DNA of 64,000 bases from Zantedeschia hybrid cultivar (GCA_030544215.1 JARZZO010000003.1:20841879-20905878); one strand, 5' to 3'. Counted from the first letter of the stretch, positions 1 to 12,643 are shown. Made by a program: numbers and translations. Notes: generated by a model not told the origin, from the sequence alone.

Positions 1-312
1 CACAAGTGACTTATAGGATCAGTCACCCTCATCATATGAGCTGAAGAAACCTGTACTAGTCTATCCGGATGTTTGATGTCCATCGCAAACATCATCCGAC
101 TAGGAATGATTAAGAACATGTGTTTATAAGTCTTCGGTCCCGTAATTATGATCTCATCATAATCCGAAGATTGTTTCACATGTTCATGGACTTCATCATG
201 ATACGATAATCATAGATCGAACTAATTACACACAATGAATTTAATGCCATTATATTAATAAATTGAATGATACATAGTATTAGATTGGCTTTCAAACTAC
301 CAAATACTAACA
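1..312 (-). mobile_element. Copia-family 3' LTR, 5' part (left copy)
   Basis: Read on the minus strand, the sequence left of 312 starts TGTTAGTATTTGG directly after a purine-rich tract (313-325, AAGTGGGAGAT on the minus strand), which is where a 3' LTR should begin. Its first 30 bases align without gaps to the start of the solo LTR at 21445, including a shared AAAGCCAATC block, so both belong to one copia family. The LTR runs off the left edge of the window and its end is not visible. There is no coding capacity. Confidence 0.8.
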
Positions 313-1797
313 ATCTCCCACTTGGACTAAAGCCAATCACTTTTATACAGAATACCCATATTCTCTAAGTGACACTCAAAGACATTTTAAGACAAAACCT
401 TTGTCAGTGGATCGGCTATGTTGTCAGCTGAAAGAACTCTCTCCACTATGACATCTCCTCGAGCTATAATCTCTCTGATCAGATGAAAGGGCCACAGAAT
501 CTGCTTCGACTGCTGATGAGACCTCGGCTCTTTCGCTTGAGCAATCGCCCCATTGTTGTCACACAGTAGTGGGACAGGACTAGAGATGCTTTCCACCACA
601 CCAAGATCGTCGATGAATTTCTTCATCCAGACAGCTTCCTTGGCGGCTTCAGCAGCAACAATATATTCAGCTTCCGTTGTCGAATCAACAATGGTTTTCT
701 ACTTGGAACTTTTCTAGCTCACCGCTCTCCCGTTGAGTGTGAAGACAAAACCTGATGTCGACTTGCTATCATCAGGATCAAACTGAAAACTTGAATCAGT
801 GTATCCTTACAGCTTTAAGTCTCCTCCTCCAAAGACTACAAATATATCCTTAGTTCTTCTTAAGTACTTAAGGATGCATTTCACAGCCTTCTAGTGTTTA
901 TCACTTGGATATGCTTGATGTCTGCTCATAATGCTTAGAGCATATGCAACATCAGGTCTAGTACATAGTATGGCATACATGATGGAACCTATGACTGAAG
1001 CATAGGGAATCTTATCCATCATTGCCCTCTCCTCAGAAGTCTTGGGAGACTGACTTTTGGAGAGTTAAATTCCATGTCTCATCGGTATGAGACCTCTCTT
1101 GGAATTTTCCATGCGAAACCTTTTGACAATGGTTTCTATGTACATAGATTGGGTTAAGGCAAGCATCTTCTTTGATCTATATCTCAAGATCCGTATTCCC
1201 AATACGTAAGATGCTTCTCCCAAATCCTTCATGGAGAAGTTCTTGGATAGCCAGATCTTTACTGATGACATCATTCCTACATCATTACCAATGAGCAGGA
1301 TGTCGTCAACATAAAGAACCAGGAATGTGATTGCGCTCCCACTATACCCTCAAGTAAGTCAACCAAGTTCTAAACTTGGTTGATGTTCATAGACTGAATT
1401 TCAGAATTCATAGCTTCTCGCTCTTTCCCGGCCTCTAGGCTTTCAATGGCCTCCTTGTAAGTCTTAGGATCATCATCCTCATTATAGAGTATCTTAGAAC
1501 CATCCAAATTAATATGTCCCACATATCTTTCTGGTAGTTTAGGAACTCTTTCTGATCTACGAGTTTCTTGTGTACTTATTTGATCAGGTTCAGAAACTGA
1601 CAGCTCATTAGATGAACCATTACCAATTTGTGGGTTTAGAATTTCTTCCAGAATTATTTTACTCCCACTGTCCTTCTGGAGAATATAATCTTCTTCCAAA
1701 AAGACAGCTCTCTTGGCTACAAACACCTTTTGTTCGCTAGGATGATAAAAGTAATATCCATAAGTTTCCTTTGGATATCCCACTAGAACTGACAAAT
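313..1797 (-). pseudogene. Copia pol remnant, left arm (RT C-terminal part and RNase H)
   Basis: Minus-strand translation gives fragments of a Ty1/copia polyprotein. From high to low coordinate: the integrase/RT linker (1370-1795, with VGYPKETYGYY and FLEEDY), the end of RT (1065-1274, KDLGEASYVLGI) and RNase H (387-1000, including FIDDLGV, LLCDNNG and HLIREIIARGD). Frameshifts and stops separate them. About 430 bp spanning most of RT, including YVDD, is missing compared with the right arm: near 1345-1355 a stretch ending TATAG joins directly to TGGGAGCGCAATC. The arm ends at the polypurine tract and LTR at 312. It is non-functional. Confidence 0.85.
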
Positions 1798-1822
1798 GCA
1801 GATTTGTGGGATATCCAAAGGA
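1771..1822. repeat. Head-to-head junction of two copia pol fragments
   Basis: The decamer GGATATCCCA (1771-1780) on the left and TGGGATATCC (1806-1815) on the right are inverted copies of one codon stretch (VGYP), and similarity continues outward on both sides for about 1.5-1.9 kb. The 25 bases between them contain a near-palindrome, CAAATGCAGATTTG. Both fragments are broken at nearly the same codon. That favours one inversion or template-switch event over two independent truncations, though the arms have since diverged. Confidence 0.75.
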
Positions 1823-3696
1823 AACTTATGGATATTACTTTTATTATCCTGGCGAACAAAAGGTGTTTGTAGCTAGGAGGGTTGTCTTTCTGGAAGAAGA
1901 TTATATTCTCTAGAAGGACAGTGGGAGTAAAGTAACCTTGGAAGAAATTCCAAACCCACAAATTGGTAACGGTTCATCTGATGAACTGTTAGTTTCTAGA
2001 CCTGTTCAATTAAGTACACAAGAAACTCGTAGGTCAAAAAGAGTACCTAAACCACTAGAAAGTTATGTGGGACATTAATTTGGATGGTTCTAGGATACTC
2101 TATAATGAGGATGATGATCCTAAGACTTACAAGGAGGCCATTGAAAGTCCAGAGGCCGGAAAATAGCGAGGAGCCATGAATTCTGAGATTCAATCCCTGC
2201 ACATCAACCAAGTTTGGAACTTGGTTGACTTACCTGAAGGTATAGTACATATCGGCTGAAAATGGATCTTTAAAAGAAAGATCAGTGTAGATGGACGAAT
2301 AGAGACTTTTAAAGTAAGGCTAGTGGCGAAAGGATATCGTCAAAGGCAAGGAATTGACTATGACGAGACCTTCTCACCCGTTGCTATGATTAAGTCTATC
2401 AAAATTCTTCTTGCCATTGCTGCATACCATGATTACGAAATATGGCAGAAGGATGTGAAGACAGCCTTCCTCAATGGAAAACTTGAGGAAGATGTGTATA
2501 TGATACAACCAGAGGTCTTCACATCAAAGGAATCTCCAGATATGGTATGCAAGTTGCAAAGGTCTATTTATGGACTGAAGCAAGCTTCTCGTAACTGGAA
2601 CATAAGGTTTGATGTGGCAATCAAGTCTTATGGCTTCATTAAGAATGAAGATGAGCCTTGCGTGTACAAGAAAAATAGTGGGAGCGCAATCACATTCCTG
2701 GTTCTTTACGTTGACGACATCCTACTCATTGGGAATGATGTCATCAGTAAAAATTTGGCTATCTAAGAACTTCTTCATGAAAGATTTGGGAAAAGCATCT
2801 TACGTATTGGGAATACAGATCTATAGAGATAGATCAAAGAAGATACTTACCTTAACCTAATCCATGTACGTAGAAACCATTATCAAAAGGTTTGGCATGA
2901 AAAATTCCAAGAGAGGTCTCACACTGATGAGATATGAAATTTATCTCTCCAAAGGTTAGTCTTCTAAGACTTCTGAGGAGAGGGCAATGATGGATAAGAT
3001 TCCCTATGCTTCAGCCATAGTTTCCATCATGTATGCCATACTATGTACAAGACCTGATGTTGCATTTGCTCTAAGCGTTACGAGAAGACGTCAGGCAGAT
3101 CTAGGTGATGAACACTGGAAGGCTATGAAATGCATCCTTAAGTACTTGAGAAGAACTAAGGATATATTTCTAGTCTATGGAGGAAGAGACTTAAAGCTGC
3201 AAGAATATATTGATTCAAGTTTTCAGTCTGATCCTGATGACAGCAAGTCGACATCAGGTTTTGTCTTCACATTCAACAGGGGAGCAGTGAGCTGGAAAAT
3301 TTCTAAGCAGGAAACCACTGCTGAGTCGACAACGGAAGTTGAATATATTGCTGCTGCTGAAGCCACCAAGGAAACTGTCTGGATGAAAAAATTCATCGAC
3401 GATCTTGGTGTGGTGGTAAGCATCTCTAGTCCCGTCCCACTGCTGTGTGACAACAATGGGGTGATTGCTCAAGCGAAAGAGCCGAGGTCTCATCAGAAGT
3501 CGACGCACATTTTGCGGCGCTTTCATCTGATCAGAGAGATTATAGCTCGAGGAGATGTCGTAGTGGAAAGAGTTCCTTCAGCAAACAACATAGCAGATCC
3601 ACCGACAAAACCTTTGTCTCAAAATGTCTTTGAGCGTCACTTAGATAATATGGGTATTATGTATAAAAGTGATTGGCTTTAGTCCAAGTGGGAGAT
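1803..3696 (+). pseudogene. Copia pol remnant, right arm (RT and RNase H)
   Basis: Plus-strand copia pol. RT lies at 2270-2870 with FKVRLVAKGYRQ, DVKTAFLNG, SIYGLKQASR and YVDDILLIGND. RNase H lies at 2987-3682 with CTRPDVAFALS, DSKSTSGFVF, LLCDNNG and HLIREIIARGD, ending just before the polypurine tract. Defects include a stop near 1912, a stop near 2078, and an 11-bp deletion near 2745, where the left arm has a repeated GGAATGATGT and this arm only one copy. The deletion shifts the frame right after YVDD. The 5' half (gag, protease, most of integrase) is absent. Confidence 0.88.
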
Positions 3697-3700
3697 TGTT
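3681..3700 (+). other. Copia polypurine tract and first bases of its 3' LTR
   Basis: AAGTGGGAGATTG is the mirror copy of the tract at 313-325. After TGTT (3697-3700), the first four LTR bases, similarity to the left arm stops and E2 sequence begins at 3701. The E2 LTR therefore landed four bases inside the copia 3' LTR. TTGTT (3696-3700) is the likely target site; its partner lies outside the window. Confidence 0.7.
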
Positions 3701-5193
3701 TGTAAGGATTGATGTTTCAGATCTAGTTATTGGGTCAGTTCGGAGTGGGACCCCTTGGTTTTGGCCTTTGTGGGGCTGGGGCATAGGTTCGACGCGGTTC
3801 AAACGGCGTCCTGTTTGGGGGATGCATTTTAGAGTGTGATACGTCAGTGCCACGTGGACGCCATGTGGGCCAATTTTGGACCGCGAGAGTACAACCCTGA
3901 TCTTGTCACTTGAATGGCGTCGATATTAGGCAACACATTTTAGCTAGGTTCGGTTTAAACCTGCGAACCCTCCCTCCTTTCCCTCATTTCTCTCATTTTA
4001 TTCTCTCTCCTCCCTCTCTCCGATCTTTTCGCTCTCCCTACCCTTTCTCCTTCCTTTCCTCTCCCTCCACTCCATCAAACCCCCCCTAACTTCCACCACT
4101 ACCACCACCATTTTCTCCACTGCGTATTGCTCTCTGGACGGTGGCCGACGTCCCGGTGGAGTAACGCCGTCCGCGGCAATACCGGCGGCAGCATGTGGCG
4201 TGGCAGTTCGGCGGCTTGAAGCTTGGAGGAGTTCAAGTAACCGGTAGGGTGACGATCTCCGTTGTGTTTTGATTATAACTACATTTTTTCCTGCTTTGGA
4301 GCATGTTTAGAGGATTTTCGGGAAGAAATTCCACTTTTTGTACTGTGAAGGTTAGGGGAAACCTGTTAGCGAACGCTAAATGGCATCTTGGGACAGCAAC
4401 GCCATTTTGAATGGCGGCTGCCTCCCACGATGCGATTTAGTTCGGATCACCCTGAGACCTGATTCTATTTTTGTCGTGATTAGGCAGGCGACTAGGGATA
4501 GTGACACCTTTTAAAAGGTGACTATCTTGCACGACGCGTTTTAAGCCACATTCCATAGGCCAGTTTTTATATGAACCAGTTTAGGAGTCTTGAATGACGT
4601 CGGCCATGGGCAACGCGATTTAAGACAGAATCTCATTAATCTATGCAATTAACATGTGTTTACATTATTATATAGTTTGGTTAAATGCATACTTAAAAAT
4701 GTACTCGAGGACGAGGGTTTCTACGTGATCGGATTGCACCGTATTGTGTTTCATGCGACCGTGGACTTAGAGTGATAGTTGTTAGCAGTTAGGCACCCTG
4801 TGTCGATGTGGGAGTGACACGGCGCCAGTGTAGGAGAGGTGGGGGTGACGCCTAGAGAGATGGTCACCTGGTGTACCCCAGGGTATAGCTAGTACCGGTG
4901 TAGGAGTGGTACATTCGGAGTGTCACTCGTGCTGGGGGAAGCAGAACCACCTGGAGCCGGTCAGGCCGGAGTAGCCAGCACGTTATCCGAGGGGTTGCTG
5001 TTTGGTCTCAGCGGGTCGGTGTTTTCCGGGTTCGGCCGTGTGACTTGTGTATTTAGCCGAGATGCTGGTTGTGGACTCTGTGGTGGAGTTGTTTCATAGT
5101 TGTGTTTACTGCTTTATTTAAATTGCCTTTATTTGTATTGTCGCACTTGTGGGTGCGTGAGTGGGTGGTGGGGATCAAAGGATCCCTTCTGAG
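3701..5193 (+). mobile_element. LTR of family E2, truncated copy E2b
   Basis: Starts TGTAAGGATTGATGTTTCAG, matching the reverse complement of the right end of E2a (62213 downward, TGTAAAGACTGAGG), and stays collinear with E2a through an Opie-unrelated pyrimidine-rich block (3980-4100), a GC-rich block (4140-4250) and a block near 4950-5190 matching 40520-40800. It breaks at 5194, where the E3b LTR begins; the missing end should lie beyond E3b. It is several hundred bases shorter than the matching part of E2a, so internal deletions are likely. Family E2 ends in GGGTCGTTACA read in this orientation, an ending I associate with Tekay/Del-type gypsy LTRs (tentative). No protein is encoded. Confidence 0.75.
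3801..4621. repeat. 30-bp GCGTC dyad modules in E2b
   Basis: Seven modules of arm(10)-spacer(10)-arm(10) at 3801, 3912, 4378, 4409, 4483, 4513 and 4592. Example: AAACGGCGTC, ten bases, GATGCATTTT at 3801-3830. The modules at 4483 and 4513 abut with no gap. The arms are eroded (GGCATC, GGTGAC, AACGCG) but the spacing is kept. Confidence 0.75.
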
Positions 5194-6492
5194 TGTGAGT
5201 GCTCAAATTAGGTGTGTGATTATCATGAAAATTGTGTTGATTATGTGACAAATAAACCTATTAAAAACTAAGTGAATGTGATCGCCAGATATTTTTAACT
5301 AAAAAGTTCCAAAAGAAAAGATTGATCGCCCACCTATTTTAGAATTGGGAGATGTTGGAGTCCTTGATTCTCCTCCTTCAGCCGGTTGAAAAAAGAGAGC
5401 CCTTTTGACTTTGTTCTTGCTTTGCATGCTTATCGAACTTTGAGGATCATCCAACTTTTCTTGTTGATGATGATTCTCTCCTCTTGATCTCCTTTTGTAC
5501 CTTGCAAGAAAGTGGAAAGAAAGAGAGAGGGAAAAACAATAAGAACTCAAATAGATGTAGTATCTATTCCAGTAGAAATTTTAATCATGCAACTTGAGCA
5601 AAGAACTCACTTGTTTTGATGGTCTTTTAAACTCCTTAAACAAATAGCTTTGAAATTATGCTAGTGAGTATGTGTTGCATGGAGTGATATGATGAATGAG
5701 ATTTTGAACTAATATGATAATGAAACCAAGTAGAGATTAATAAAAAGAACTAAGTTGGATAGTCCCTGGAAAGCCATGGTTCTTGAATGGATCTTAAAAG
5801 GACAAAGAATGGATGAAGAAAGGATGAAACTTGCTTCAAGACTCCTGGAAGTAGCACTTCGATCCTTCAGCGTCTAGACGTCGTTGCTAAGATTCTTTAC
5901 TCAATTTTCACTCAATTATCGCTATCATCACTAACTTTTTAATGACCAAGGGGTTGGGTATTTATAGGTTTAAGTTCACGCATCCGCGGTTACTAATAGA
6001 TTAACATGAAAGAATTTGAAGTAAATCCAACCAAGAAACAGATAAACACAGCCTAATTCATCATTATCTGTAATTATCTAAAACGCGTCGCCCATAGAAG
6101 ACGTCTTTTAGACTAATTAAGATAAGGATAAACATTGGAAAAAAAAGACAGAATCAACTTAGGAAACCTAAATGGCGTCGTGCATGGCAGACGTCTTTTA
6201 GTTTATTAATAAATTAATTAAAAATCAGATTAATAATCAAAATAAGAATAAACTCTAAATAGTGTCTACACAGGTCAACATCTTTTAGAATCTTTCATAT
6301 TTGATTAAAAATCTGAGTTAAAATGAATTTCATTAATAAACTTAAATTATGTCTGTTTGACCGATGTCATTTAGATAATTAATCCAAAAAGATTAATAAA
6401 AATTAACTAATGATTAAATATCAGACCACTTTGAGGCATTATTATATGATATGGAATTTACTCAAAATGATGTCAAAATTAGCGTGTCTACA
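5194..6492 (-). mobile_element. 3' LTR of element E3b
   Basis: This is the reverse complement of the E3a LTRs (42387-43720 and 60832-62163). On the plus strand it starts TGTGAGTGCT and ends GTGTCTACA, so read in the element's direction it begins TGTAGACACGC and ends in ACTCACA. At 1299 bp it is slightly shorter and clearly more diverged than the two E3a LTRs are from each other. The CTGAG at 5189-5193 is the expected target-site flank; its partner is beyond 64000. Confidence 0.88.
6080..6287. repeat. 30-bp GCGTC dyad modules in the E3b LTR
   Basis: Three clear modules at 6080-6109 (AAAACGCGTC / GACGTCTTTT), 6170-6199 (AAATGGCGTC / GACGTCTTTT) and 6258-6287 (AAATAGTGTC / AACATCTTTT), each with a 10-base spacer. 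A fourth, eroded one near 6344-6372 has a 9-base spacer, the only clear departure from 10 that I found in this family. Confidence 0.75.
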
Positions 6493-7047
6493 GCGCTGCC
6501 TCACATTGGCATCATTTTTGCAAGGGAGTGAAATGAAATGAAATGTACTGAAAAGGTGATGCCAAGGTGTGATGAGACACACTCTCAACATCATATGATT
6601 GAAATTTTTCTCAAAATCATCAATGAAGATAACTCAAGGAATATTAATGGAATCAATCCTGTCTGGATGAGGTAGACAAGGAAATAAAATAAGGTCGATC
6701 AACCTCCACAGATTGGGAACTACCCTAGGTCATAGACACTGCATGTTTCATCATGGGGAGCGATTGCCAGCTAATCTGGACGTGCTGCAACCATGATGGA
6801 TCTTCAAAAGAAAACAAGAAATGTTAGATGAAGAATCCAAGAAATGATAGAATTCCAAGGATATCTTCAAGCGAACCTCAAAGATAATCAAGATACTCAA
6901 TTCAGAATGGAATATTTCATATCATGTTGGGAATTATTTGATCAATGGCTTGAAACTTAATCAATAATTAATTCTTATCACAATGATATCAAAGTCCTAC
7001 ATGATGCATGCTGGGTTAAAGGAAAAATATAAAGTGAAATAAAATAT
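6493..7047 (-). other. E3b internal 3' end, next to its LTR
   Basis: Collinear, inverted copy of 60270-60831 in E3a. It contains the sequence immediately before the 3' LTR, a repeated GAAATGAAAT stretch and no reading frame of note. It ends exactly at the E1 insertion; the next E3 base is at 33229. Confidence 0.85.
7043..7047. repeat. Target-site duplication AATAT (left, E1)
   Basis: AATAT before the E1 LTR start (TGTCGTACA) is repeated at 33224-33228 after the LTR end (GACAACA). The uninterrupted homologous sequence in E3a (about 60270-60300, minus strand) has a single AATAT at this point. Confidence 0.93.
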
Positions 7048-10000
7048 TGTCGTACATTTTTTTAAGAAAAAATGCACTTGATCTTGATTTTTTTTATTTA
7101 GATTTAGATTTGTATTTGTGCGTTTTACCTAACTCAATCAGATGAATGCGTAGTTCTTCGACCCGATCCCGCTACCTATAAATGGAATAGCGTTAATTAC
7201 ATCCTCCTAAGAGAAAACCCTTGATTAATCGTCGTAAGATTAGAATAACACCCTCTAAAATGATATAAACAAGATATACAAGATTGCATTCGAAAAATGA
7301 ATGAATTTCAATTTTTATTTGAGAGGAAAACTCAATTTTAGTTTTTGAGTTGAGTCTGCGCAAGACTTGATTCATTGACTTTTATTGATGGATAATAATG
7401 AAAGACATTTTTTAGTACTTTTGGATTGATTTATTTGGATGCATTGAAGATTTGTTGAATTTTTATGTTTGGAAATGAACATGAAGTTGAGTCTGCGCAA
7501 GGATGCACAGACTCATTTGTTATCAATGAGAATGCTTGTATTTATTTTGATTTTTTGATTTGTGATAAGAATGAAAGTCTTTTTTATGACATTTTGATTG
7601 AAATGGATTACATTTTTTATCAAGGAAATCTAATAAACATTTCTTATTGTGTTTTCTCAAATTGAAGTGAAGAGATTTTAGATTTGATTTGCAAGGTATG
7701 GAAATGTATTTTTTACATTTTCTTATTTGATTTGAGTGAAAGATGCTTGAGGGACTTATGTTTTTATGATTTGAATTTGTAGGTTTTTTGAAGAATGAGC
7801 AAGGTATGCAAATTCAATTGAAATGAGACCTTTTTTAGGTATTTTTTATGTTTTGCAAAAGGGCAAATTTCAGTTTTATTTGATTTTTTGATTTACAGGA
7901 AGTATAGAGTTTTATATTAGAGTTTTTTATTTAATTTTAAATAAATTAAGAGTAAAAAAAATTGGATTTTATCAATTGAGGGTTGAGTTTGCGCAGGAGA
8001 GCGCAGACTCATTTGTCACAAGCCTGTTTTTTATCTTTTTTGGGTAATTTCAAGAAGAAAGTTAGCATTTTTGTTTGGGTTTTGATTTGTGGAAAATATA
8101 GAGTTTATTATTAAGATTTTGATTTTATTTTATGAGAATTTAATGGCCAAAATATCAGATTTTAAGAATTTTGGGTTGAGTCTGCGCTATAGGGCGCAGA
8201 CTCATTGGTTATCAAAGTGTTTAGACATTTTTTATATTTTTTGGGAAAGGAATTTTAAGCTTTTATTTAGATTTTTGACTTATATAAAGTATAAAGGTTT
8301 TATGCAAATTTTTGAGTTTAATTTGGAGAGAATTTAAGGTCAAAAAGACCAATTTTGGGTTTTTAGGGTTGAGTCTGCATAGGGTAGCGCAGACTCATTT
8401 GTCACCAACTTGTTTTGAGTTGTTTTTAGCATTTTTTCAAAAACAACTTGATATTTTTATTTTATTTCCTGATATATAAGAATAAACTTGATTTTTAGAG
8501 AGTTTTAGATCATCTTGAAGTGGTCGGGAAGTTGATTTTTTATTTTTTGTGAATTTCAGGGTTGAGTCTGCGCCATGATGCGCAGACTCAAGTCTGAACT
8601 GTTGATTTTTTGTTATGAGTTGTTTTATTGGATTTTTGGTGGGATAACTTGATTTTATGTTTTGTTTAGTGATGATTTATAGATTTGGAGCTGTGGGCAT
8701 GATTTGGGGGCCAAGAGATGAGGTTTTGGCCTTGAGATTGATGCGCAGACTCAAGTTTAAAGGAAATTTTGAGTAAGATTCTTAAAAAGATGGTATCTCC
8801 TGAGGTTGAGGGGAATTCAAAGAGTTTCAAAGTACTGGGAAGCTTCAAAGATCAAGGAGACAATAAAAATGAGTTTGAGTCTGCGCAAGGGGTGCGCAGA
8901 CTCAACTGAACTTGTAATTTTTTATTTATTTTGAAGGGATTTGGATCTTTTTTGTAAATAGATATTTATTTAAAATGAAATGGAGTGTTTGATATATGAT
9001 TTCATGATATTTGTGCAATTTGACTTACTGTTTATTTGAAATGAGTCCATGGAAAAGTGTGCAGACTTAAGAGTTATTTTGAAAAAGCAGTTTATTAATC
9101 TTGATTTGTGTGCCATGAAGTATGATTTTTATCAAAGATTTGACTTGATATTTAAGTTATTTAAACAACCTTTCTTATGATTAGAGCTCAGGGCAGGTGC
9201 GTAGACTCAACTTAAGTTTGAAATTTTGTGTTTATTTAAAATAGAAGATGGCTATCTTAAACCTTTTTTTTAATGAATTAACTTTAATTATTTGAGTTAT
9301 TTGAACCATAAATGAGGCTATCAGTCCATGCATGGCATCCTTAACAGTTTTGAGTTGAGTCTGCGCGAGGGTGCGCAGACTCAGAACAATGGTGCAGACT
9401 CAGGTTTGAAATTTGATTTTTTGAATTTCCTGCACTATTCAAGCTGCAATTAAATCCATCAAGGGGTTAGTTTCAACCATTAAAGTTAGAATATGGAATC
9501 CGGAGTCGAGAAAAATAAATTGTATCCCATTCCCAATCAAATTTCCATGGTTATAGGTGCGCAGACTCAAAATCTGAGCATAATTTCAGGTTTATACCTC
9601 TTTCAACTTGAAGTGATCCAAGAATCACCACAAATTTGGGGAGGATAACACTAAGAAATCTCAGATGTTGAGTATGGCTACATAAAGCCTTTTCAAGGAG
9701 TGGTTCTTATGTGGATTTCTTCAAATGACAAGATTTCTTCATGTTTATCCCATTCTTCTTAGATCATCTTATAAAGCATTGAAAATGCTTAATATAATGA
9801 TTTCAAGTTTAATTTCAACGTTTCATTAGGAAAATCTAACAAAGGTTTAGGATCTTCATGGAGGATCATAGCATGAAGAGACCCGAAGGACCAACTCCCT
9901 TAAAGGGATATGTAATGGCTAATGGACCATGAGGGTGGCTATAAAGGGAGGCGTGTTGAGCATCCAACCATTCACTCGAAGGGTGCCCTTAATGGCTTCA

Positions 10001-12375
10001 AGATGTAATAAAAACTCACAAGGGGTAATCCAAAGCATCTCTACATTTGGGGAGCAAGGAACTCCACCAATTCCCCTAGAGGATCACCTGTAGCCATGAA
10101 CCATGGAGGTGGCTATAAAAGGGGGCGTGCCGAGCATCCAACCACTCACCCAAAGGGTGCCCTTAATGCTTTCGAAATGCAAGGGTTATCTACAGGGAAT
10201 CACCCATTCCACTTCTACATTTGGGGAGCAAGGAACTCCACGAACTCATTAGGACTTCGAGACATATCATCCAAATGAACCCATAGAAATGGGAACACAA
10301 GAATGATGCTTTTTGTATGAAGGCCGATGATGGGTTACCCAACATTGGATTGTTGGCACCCTTAGATTGGGACATCCTTGGAAGACATCGGAAAAAACTT
10401 AAAACATTTGGCAAAATTCCGAATTGAAACATTAAGGGCTTAACAACCCAAAGTCCAAGCCATTTATGACCTTCATTGGGCCTCATAAGGACAGCCCTAG
10501 GTCCAAGGAACCTTTGGACAACTTGGGGGAGGATCAAAGAATCACCTCAAGTCCAAACACCAAGCTGAAAGAGGCGCAGACTCAAAAACCTGCAACTGGC
10601 ACTAAGTCTGCGCAGGGAGGCGCAAACTCATGAAAAGTGAGCGCAGACTCAACACTGTAGCACTGCAGGTTGCAGACTCAAGCTGAAAACCGGATTTTTG
10701 GGGAAAAATGGGTTTAAACCTAACCCAAATGATGGAAAATAAAGTATAAAAAGTATAAAACCTAAAATATTTATTTAAAATATATTTTAGATGCATTTCT
10801 TTAGGAAAATATCATGAAAAACTTAAATATGAACATATGAGAGACTTAGGTATATTTTTTATCTTTTCCATGGATCTCTCCTTCTTGGCTCCATGTTAGA
10901 GGGTTTATACTCAAAGAAGCTCATCCTCAACTAGTGAGGGAACCTCCTTGAGAACCTCTAGGGCCTAAACCCTTAGCCATTAAAGGAAAAAATCCAAACA
11001 AAACCCATTCGATTCCAACATGAAAACAAAAACTCAAACTTTAATATATATGAAACATAGGAGATTTCTCTTGATGTTTGGCCTTGGGGGAACATCATCC
11101 ATGGAGGGGATGTGCTCCTAAGGGTCATGGAATTGCAAGCCACCTTGAAAATCGCCAAAAACAAAGACAAATAAATGAAAAATCAGTTTTTAGGAAATTT
11201 GGACAGCAAAGCACATTTCGGGTCATATCTCCATATTCAGGGGGTTCTAAGGCTTGAGGAGATCATTTATATAAACTAGAAAGGCCCCTCTACCATCTCC
11301 ACACAAAAAACACATATCTTATGAAGGAAAAAATAACATAAAAGCAAGATAACCAGTAGATTCACAAAACAGACACAGGAAATCTGAGCTTTACATTTCA
11401 TTGCTTTCAATCACCATGTATGAACATCAAGGGGGAGATAGAAGTTTCTATAAACATAAAAATGAAAGAAAAATATTATAAGAAATCAAGGAGACAGAAA
11501 TAAACCCCTTCTTCACCCCCACTCTACCTTGGAGAGGGGATGAGAAGGGAGAATGGCTCTTGAAGCCCACAATCTTGCTCTCTTCTTCTCTAACACTCTT
11601 CCTTTCTTTTTCTCTTCTTTTTTCCTTCTTTTTTCTCTCTTGGGATGCATGAGATGGAGGGGAATGGAGGAGGGAGACGTGCTCCTCCTGGCCTCTCTCT
11701 TTTCTTCTTCTCTTTTCTCTTTTTGGGGATTTTTGTCTCCAACTTTCTTAGAGAAGATGGGGGTTCTCTTGTAGATAATGTTGGATTACTTTGGGGGGTA
11801 GATTAGGCATATATTAGCCTTGAATTAGGGATAAGAAACCCATCTTAAGAGCCCTCCAATGAGGCCACAACACTTGGAGAATCATGATTGGCTTCTCTTT
11901 TGCTTTTCACCTACCACCTTCTAGAAGAATCTTGAAAGAGGGGACTACTTCCTTTTTTTTCTTATCCACCTTTGGGCAGATTTGAGGATGGGCCAAAGGG
12001 GTAAGAATAGGCCATGGGGGGGACCATTTGGGCCCTTTAGAGGCTGCCACGAAATTGGGCTTTGGCCTTTACTTTTTGAGCCCAAATTAGCCATATTGGG
12101 CTTCTTTTGCTTGAGATATTGGGCCCGGGCCTGCCCCCTTGGATTTCTTTATCATTTGGGTTGAAAGTAACCCCTTTTTAATTTCTTTGGGCTTGCAAGA
12201 ATGGGCATGACTACTGTCCATTAATTCTTCTTCACTTGGGCTTTCTTTGAAAAATTACTTGGACCTTTCTTGCTTTAATTAATGGGCTCGGTTTCACCCT
12301 TCAATTCTCTTTGATTTAGGCCTTCTTGATTGATCTTTAGGCTCTTCTTCTTGTTCAATTTTTTAGGTGACAACA
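7048..12375 (-). mobile_element. E1 LTR, left copy (3' LTR)
   Basis: 5328 bp. Plus-strand ends are TGTCGTACA and GGTGACAACA. Collinear with 27887-33223. Contains eight GAGTCTGC dyads, a duplicated block at 9895-10100 and 10080-10260 (repeating AACCATGGAGG/GGCTATAAA and CCAAAGGGTGCCC motifs), and a T-rich stretch around 11560-11780. Short reading frames such as those at 7465, 10096 and 11553 recur in the other LTR with the same changes expected of neutral DNA; I do not regard them as genes. Confidence 0.93.
7487..10631. repeat. GAGTCTGC dyad modules in the left E1 LTR
   Basis: Paired sites TTGAGTCTGC-N10-GCAGACTCAT/A at 7487, 7983, 8176, 8369, 8562, 9355 and 10602; one at 8874 has an 11-base spacer. 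Spacers often begin and end with GC, which extends the palindrome. Isolated half-sites (GCGCAGACTCA) occur near 8740, 9395, 9556, 10573 and 10640, and an eroded pair near 9041. Between 7487 and 8562 the sites recur at about 190-bp intervals. Confidence 0.85.
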
Positions 12376-12392
12376 AATTCCCCCCACGCATG
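12376..12392 (-). other. E1 polypurine tract
   Basis: On the minus strand the bases just before the 3' LTR read CGTGGGGGGAATT, a G-rich purine run directly abutting TGTTGTCACC. This is the expected position and composition for the plus-strand primer of an LTR retrotransposon. Confidence 0.75.
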
Positions 12393-12639
12393 CGGCTCAC
12401 GCACGGAGACCGGAGGCGATGAAGTGAGTTGTATGCGTAGCCCACTGTCACGTACTTATCCCATTTAAGCAGCTCACAGGTTAAAACAGGCCCCACTTAA
12501 AGGTATCCATTCACCCATTGAGGAGTTGTTTTGCTCGAAGACTGCTGCGACTTGGAGATTTCATCTTTGACTTGTTTCTGCAACCGATCTGGATTGGGTC
12601 TTGAGCTTCGGGTAACCATAACTTGCTTGGCAACATGAC
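12393..12639. other. Unassigned E1 3' non-coding DNA
   Basis: Sequence between the polypurine tract and the 80-bp repeats. I see no reading frame and no repeat in it. Confidence 0.5.
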
Positions 12640-12643
12640 CCTT

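Noticed and set aside
7465..7665. Small frame repeated at 28298 in the other E1 LTR
   Set aside because: Present twice only because LTRs are duplicates. Changes fall freely on all codon positions.
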